Position numbers and translations under genes: made by a program | Part shown: positions 16,688 through 19,987 of the stretch, in pieces | How positions within the stretch are numbered: position 1 is the stretch's first letter | Layout of the letters: the number at the start of each line of letters is the position of its first letter | Assembly (NCBI GenBank): GCA_013416795.1 | Contig: RQSC01000523.1 | Location: 108,018-128,004 of the forward strand | DNA length: 19,987 bases | DNA from: Prasinococcaceae sp. CCMP 1430 | Taxonomy: Eukaryota > Prasinodermophyta > Palmophyllophyceae > Prasinococcales > Prasinococcaceae | Direction of reading: 5' to 3' | Notes under the pieces: model-generated | What the model was told of the DNA's origin: nothing | The model's database searches: none | What the model saw: the letters and a program-made list of their open reading frames with translations, nothing else

Positions 16688-19681
16688 CTATCGCTCACCG
16701 AGGTCGCCGGTGGCCACGACGGTCGCCGCGTCAGAGAGATGTTTGACGAAGCCACCTTGCTCCTTCACGGCCTTGAGCTGATCACCGACCAGTGGCTCGC
16801 GCTCAAGCTTCAAGCAGACGACGCTTATGTCATCGGGCTTGTGCTGCTCTCGGCGACGCAACGTTGCAACGTAGCTCAGCCGCCGGGCGGCGCGCGAGCA
16901 CGACTTGGCTCTGCGCTGTCTCGCCATGACTTCGTGGTCTTCCAGCATATCCCAGAGCCCGTCAGACGCGACAGTCACCAACATGCGAGTCGTTGCGGGG
17001 GCGAGCGTGTTCAGGTCGAAGCGGGATATGTATGGCTTTGCGTTCACCGCGGGGTGTGCCTTCCCGTCGCCCAGCGAGCGGCTAACCGCCAGTCCCCCAG
17101 GCCATGCTCGCAGAGGCCCGACTTCCACACCCGACGAGCGCTCGCGCAGGCGTGACACCTTGGCGCCTCCCAACCGCAACCGCCTCACCTCTGAGGGACT
17201 GTCGTCAAGGCGGTGGTCCACAGTCAGCCTGAACGTGTGCTCGCGCCTTTGAAACAAATTGATGCCCAGCACCCCGCACGACATCGGCATCTCAACTCCC
17301 CCTTCGGGCAACCCGATGACGCCGCGCGAGTCACCCACGTTGGCAGTGGTGATAATGCCATCGCGGATGACCATAGCAGTGGCAGTGCAGCCCGCGCGCG
17401 TCTGACTCTCCTTGGTCAGCGCATCTATCTCCGCCATTGCCTTCGACAGGGCCTTGGGGAGCGCCTCGCTCATTCCGCGGCGCTTGCGCAGCCGCGTCGA
17501 CAGCGCCGACAGCAGTGCCCAGGGAAACCGCTCGCGTGCAAGCTCGGCCGCCTCGAACCCAGCATGGCCGTCGAACACGCATACCAGCGTGGCATTGCCC
17601 AGTTCACCCGCGCGCCACTGCGAATCGGACATAGCGCCCTCGCCATTCCCCCCTCCGTCGGGTGACGGCAGCACAAGGACGCGGTCTTCTCCCTTCGCAG
17701 TGACCGTGGCCGCCTTCACCTCAACGTTCCAGTCCTTGCGCTCGTCCAGGAAGCGCACCCTCGTCCTGGAGGCACTAGTGCGCCGCTTGCCTTCGGGGAC
17801 CACGCCGCACAGGCAGTGTTTCAGCCACTTCCACTGCGCGCGCATGACGACGTAGGCGTGCTCCAACTGGTGGGAGAGCTCATCGGCCATCGTCAGCGGG
17901 GCGCTCAGGAAGTCGTACAGCGGCTCGATCCCATTGAGGAGGTCCATGTCCACATTGGTGTACGACAGTGCTGCATCACCCGGCGTCCTGTCGCTCGCAT
18001 CAGAACTTGCGCGGGCGACAGAGCCGTCGGGCACAGACGCATCGGGGCTCTCGCGCTCGGCCGAGGCCCTCGCGCGCTCGCCCTCCTTCGCCTTGCGCCG
18101 CTGCACGACACTTATCGACCGCAGGTTTTGGACGAACTTGAGCAACTCACCGCGATCAAACGGTCCTGAGTTCAGCACCGACTGGTCGACCCCAGGCAGG
18201 AACTCAAACTTGTTGTTGCTATCGGACCTCTCCGAGCTTCCGGAGGAAAATCCGGAGGAAAAGGACCCGCAGATCGAGTTCGAGGGAGAGTCCACCATGG
18301 TTCGTAATCTTCGCCTCCTCAGAGACGCCTTGAGGGACGGCCACGCGAACAGGCTCGAGGTGCCGAGGAAGCTCATCGCACAGACGGTGACCACCACTGC
18401 CAGTGCGTGCAAGAGCCGCATGCCCGCACCGCCCATCGCGTCGGCGGCCTCCTGCCCGTAGGTCAGCGAGACGAGGTGAGGCTGCGCGAACACCCCGCCC
18501 AGCAGCATGCCAACGAGGCCGCCAACAAGGTGTGAGGCAATGATGTCGAGTGCGTCGTCGATGCGCAGGTACGCGAGCCCGTACACCGAGGCCACAAAAC
18601 CGAGGCCGGCGACCGCCCCCACCGCCACAGACCCTCCCGAGGAAAGCACGGGGGCGCCGCACGCCACCGCCGCCGTGCCCGCGATGGCACCACGCACGCA
18701 CGTCGATGCTGGCAACGCACCGCCATACCCTTTCAGCTTGCTCACGAGCACCGATCCCGCCGCTGCGGCCGCAGACCCGGCCGCCGCCGCAAGCACCGTG
18801 CACAACAGTGTGCGCCCCAAGAAGTCGGGCATCGCTGCTGCCCACGGCGCCGCGCCGCACGCTGAGAGCGACAGTCCCCACATCGCCATCAAGCCGCCAA
18901 TGCCGGAGAGCGCCTCGTCGTGTCCCTCGAAGGCACCGCTGAAGGGCTTGCCCGCCGCGTCACGCGTGCCACCGGTGATGGCGCTGGCCTTGAGGAGGCT
19001 CGCCGCGCCCGCGTTTGCCTTCTCGTCGAAACGTCTGCGTCCCTGCGAGTCCTTGCGCGGCCCGACGAAGACCGCGCACGCCAGCGCCGCGGCGCCGCTC
19101 ACGATGTGCAGCGGGCCGCAGCCGGCGATGTCGAGCGCCGCCGAGCGCGCGCCGCTCTCCGGAGCGAAGAGCGCGCCCGGCGCCCACTCGAGCCGCATCG
19201 CGAGCGGGCTGAGCACCCCACCGACGAGCGTGCCGACCATCAGGACGTTCAAGGCCGAGAAGGCGCGCTCGGCCATGCCGGCCACCGCGAAGGTCGCCGC
19301 GAGGCCCGCGAGCGCCGCCACGTGCAGCCGCGCGACGCCGGCCTCGACGCCCATGTTTGCGCCGACGCCCGTCGCGGCCCCGGCGGCTGGATACGTTTCG
19401 TGGCCGGCCACTCGCCACCCGAAGAGGCCGAACGCCGCGAGCGCCGCGGTCGTCGCCATGATGAGGCGCACCGCCGCGGCGGCCGCGCCGCCGCGCTGGT
19501 TGGACGCCGCGCCTCCCGCGGCGGCCGACCTCGCGCGGCGGCGGCGGCGGCGGCGGCGAGGAGGAGGAGGAGGAGGCGCGCGCGAGCGGGGGCCCCGGCC
19601 GCGTTCCCCGATCTTTTCCGCCGCGCCCGCGGCGCTCGCCCCCTCGCGCGCCCTCCTTCGCCGCACCACGCACCGCGCCAT
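16688..19681 (-). CDS. Ammonium-transporter-like membrane domain fused to a PP2C-type protein phosphatase
   Basis: A 997-aa single-exon protein from ATG 19681 to TAG 16688. An in-frame ATG at 19837 would add 52 residues. After an Arg/Pro-rich N-terminus, residues about 70-455 carry some ten hydrophobic helices matching Amt/MEP/Rh from the second helix on: AGMAERAFSALNVL, LDIAGCGPLHIVSG (pore His 192), FVGPRK, DDALDIIASHLVGGLVGMLLGGVFA (pore His 384). A Ser-rich linker follows (about 456-640) with a helical DELSHQLEHAYVVMRAQWKW. The PP2C domain (about 645-975) has GEDR (E665, D666), VFDGHAG (D704), AGCTATAMVI, ANVGDSRG, LTVDHR, GGLAVSRSLGD, ASDGLWD (D907) and KPDDISVV (D950/D951). All usual metal-binding acidic residues are present, so phosphatase activity is likely. 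Amt normally conducts ammonium; here it may sense it. The architecture is unfamiliar to me. Confidence 0.85.
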   Translation of the reverse strand: MARCVVRRRRAREGASAAGAAEKIGERGRGPRSRAPPPPPPRRRRRRRRARSAAAGGAASNQRGGAAAAAVRLIMATTAALAAFGLFGWRVAGHETYPAAGAATGVGANMGVEAGVARLHVAALAGLAATFAVAGMAERAFSALNVLMVGTLVGGVLSPLAMRLEWAPGALFAPESGARSAALDIAGCGPLHIVSGAAALACAVFVGPRKDSQGRRRFDEKANAGAASLLKASAITGGTRDAAGKPFSGAFEGHDEALSGIGGLMAMWGLSLSACGAAPWAAAMPDFLGRTLLCTVLAAAAGSAAAAAGSVLVSKLKGYGGALPASTCVRGAIAGTAAVACGAPVLSSGGSVAVGAVAGLGFVASVYGLAYLRIDDALDIIASHLVGGLVGMLLGGVFAQPHLVSLTYGQEAADAMGGAGMRLLHALAVVVTVCAMSFLGTSSLFAWPSLKASLRRRRLRTMVDSPSNSICGSFSSGFSSGSSERSDSNNKFEFLPGVDQSVLNSGPFDRGELLKFVQNLRSISVVQRRKAKEGERARASAERESPDASVPDGSVARASSDASDRTPGDAALSYTNVDMDLLNGIEPLYDFLSAPLTMADELSHQLEHAYVVMRAQWKWLKHCLCGVVPEGKRRTSASRTRVRFLDERKDWNVEVKAATVTAKGEDRVLVLPSPDGGGNGEGAMSDSQWRAGELGNATLVCVFDGHAGFEAAELARERFPWALLSALSTRLRKRRGMSEALPKALSKAMAEIDALTKESQTRAGCTATAMVIRDGIITTANVGDSRGVIGLPEGGVEMPMSCGVLGINLFQRREHTFRLTVDHRLDDSPSEVRRLRLGGAKVSRLRERSSGVEVGPLRAWPGGLAVSRSLGDGKAHPAVNAKPYISRFDLNTLAPATTRMLVTVASDGLWDMLEDHEVMARQRRAKSCSRAARRLSYVATLRRREQHKPDDISVVCLKLEREPLVGDQLKAVKEQGGFVKHLSDAATVVATGDLGER
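18239..18262. repeat. 12-bp tandem duplication within the Amt-PP2C gene
   Basis: TCCGGAGGAAAA occurs twice in tandem. On the coding strand it encodes a doubled Phe-Ser-Ser-Gly unit in the Ser-rich linker just after the last membrane helix. It keeps the frame. Confidence 0.85.
19536..19576. repeat. (CGG)n-(AGG)n trinucleotide tract
   Basis: Coding-strand translation gives poly-Pro followed by poly-Arg (PPPPPP then RRRRRRRR) in the N-terminal tail of the Amt-PP2C protein, just before the first membrane helix. Trinucleotide tracts like this vary in length and are assembly-sensitive. Confidence 0.85.
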
Positions 19682-19726
19682 GCAAATACCCACGGGAGAC
19701 CATATTTGACCTAAAAATGCATTGGG
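19682..19726 (-). promoter_or_regulatory. AT-rich patch upstream of the Amt-PP2C ATG
   Basis: Immediately upstream of ATG 19681 lies an AT-rich patch in otherwise extremely GC-rich DNA, including (plus strand) CCATATTTGACCTAAAAATG. This may be a core promoter, which would favour ATG 19681 as the start over 19837. It resembles CArG and MEF2 sites loosely but matches neither fully. Confidence 0.35.
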
Positions 19727-19753
19727 GCGCGGGGCGCCGCGCGGGGCGCCATC

Positions 19754-19789
19754 GCCGGCCGGGAGGGTGCTGCGTTCCTCCCGGCCGGC
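19754..19789. repeat. Perfect 13-bp inverted repeat (hairpin)
   Basis: GCCGGCCGGGAGG (19754-19766), a 10-nt spacer, then CCTCCCGGCCGGC (19777-19789). It would form a very stable, nearly all G-C stem in DNA or RNA. It lies between the two candidate start codons of the Amt-PP2C gene. Confidence 0.8.
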
Positions 19790-19899
19790 CCCCGGCCGGA
19801 GCCCTGCGAGGACATTCGGATTCGGATTCGCATGCATTCATTTGGGAGGAACAAAAAAGAGGTGCGCGGGCGCGGGCGGGGTGCGTTTTGCCCTCGCCG

Positions 19900-19933
19900 C
19901 GTTCCCCGAGCGCGCGCGTTCCCCGAGCGCGCG
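19900..19933. repeat. 17-bp perfect tandem duplication
   Basis: CGTTCCCCGAGCGCGCG occurs at 19900-19916 and again at 19917-19933. The core CGTTCCCCGA recurs at 19602-19611. It lies 65-100 bp upstream of the distal ATG of the Amt-PP2C gene, so it may be a duplicated promoter element. The remaining 19934-19987 shows a T-run and a GGC-rich end with no gene seen. Confidence 0.7.
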
Positions 19934-19987
19934 GATTTTTTTTGGGTTTGGGGGCGGGGCGGCCGCGGCGGCGGCCCACAACTTCAG

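Noticed and set aside
18507-19709. Plus-strand ORF of 400 codons opposite the Amt-PP2C gene
   Set aside because: Antisense shadow; the minus strand carries clear Amt motifs.

Overview
The window is GC-rich nuclear DNA from a unicellular eukaryote, most likely a microalga. Supporting signs are eukaryote-only protein families (RRP12, SCAI, an ARID/SWI-SNF-type protein), three introns with GTGAGT/GTGCGT-type donors and CAG/AAG acceptors that rejoin reading frames, and a secreted Cys-rich protein with Pro-Thr-Ala linkers of the kind common in stramenopile and haptophyte algae. Two or three gene ends carry TGTAA, the poly(A) signal known from green algae. The lineage cannot be settled from this window. 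No viral or mobile genes, tRNA, rRNA or CRISPR were seen.

Layout: poly-G run (1-91); RRP12-like ribosome biogenesis factor (+, 114-4235); two-exon secreted Cys-rich protein (-, 4371-6299); intergenic region with a (CG)n tract and an AT-rich palindrome (6300-6927); BBE-type FAD oxidoreductase with at least one intron (+, about 6928-9151); small ankyrin protein (-, 9293-9757); C-terminal part of an ATP-grasp enzyme (+, about 9899-10687); C-terminal part of a SCAI homologue (-, 10762-12048); two-exon coiled-coil protein (-, 12070-13649); divergent intergenic region (13650-14472); ARID-domain protein (+, 14473-16614); and a long protein joining an ammonium-transporter-like membrane domain to a PP2C phosphatase (-, 16688-19681).

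Organisation: genes alternate strand almost perfectly, so nearly every junction is a tight convergent end (73-141 nt between stop codons) or a divergent start. At 16629-16638 a palindrome supplies TGTAA on both strands of a convergent pair.

Main result: the Amt-like/PP2C fusion. It keeps the twin pore histidines and all the metal-binding Asp residues of the phosphatase, but lacks the first Amt helix and has changed other pore and recruitment-site residues. This suggests an ammonium sensor (transceptor) that signals by protein dephosphorylation. I know of no described protein with this architecture. Two neighbouring genes (ATP-grasp and SCAI) appear to lack their N-terminal halves, and this deserves checking against reads and transcripts.
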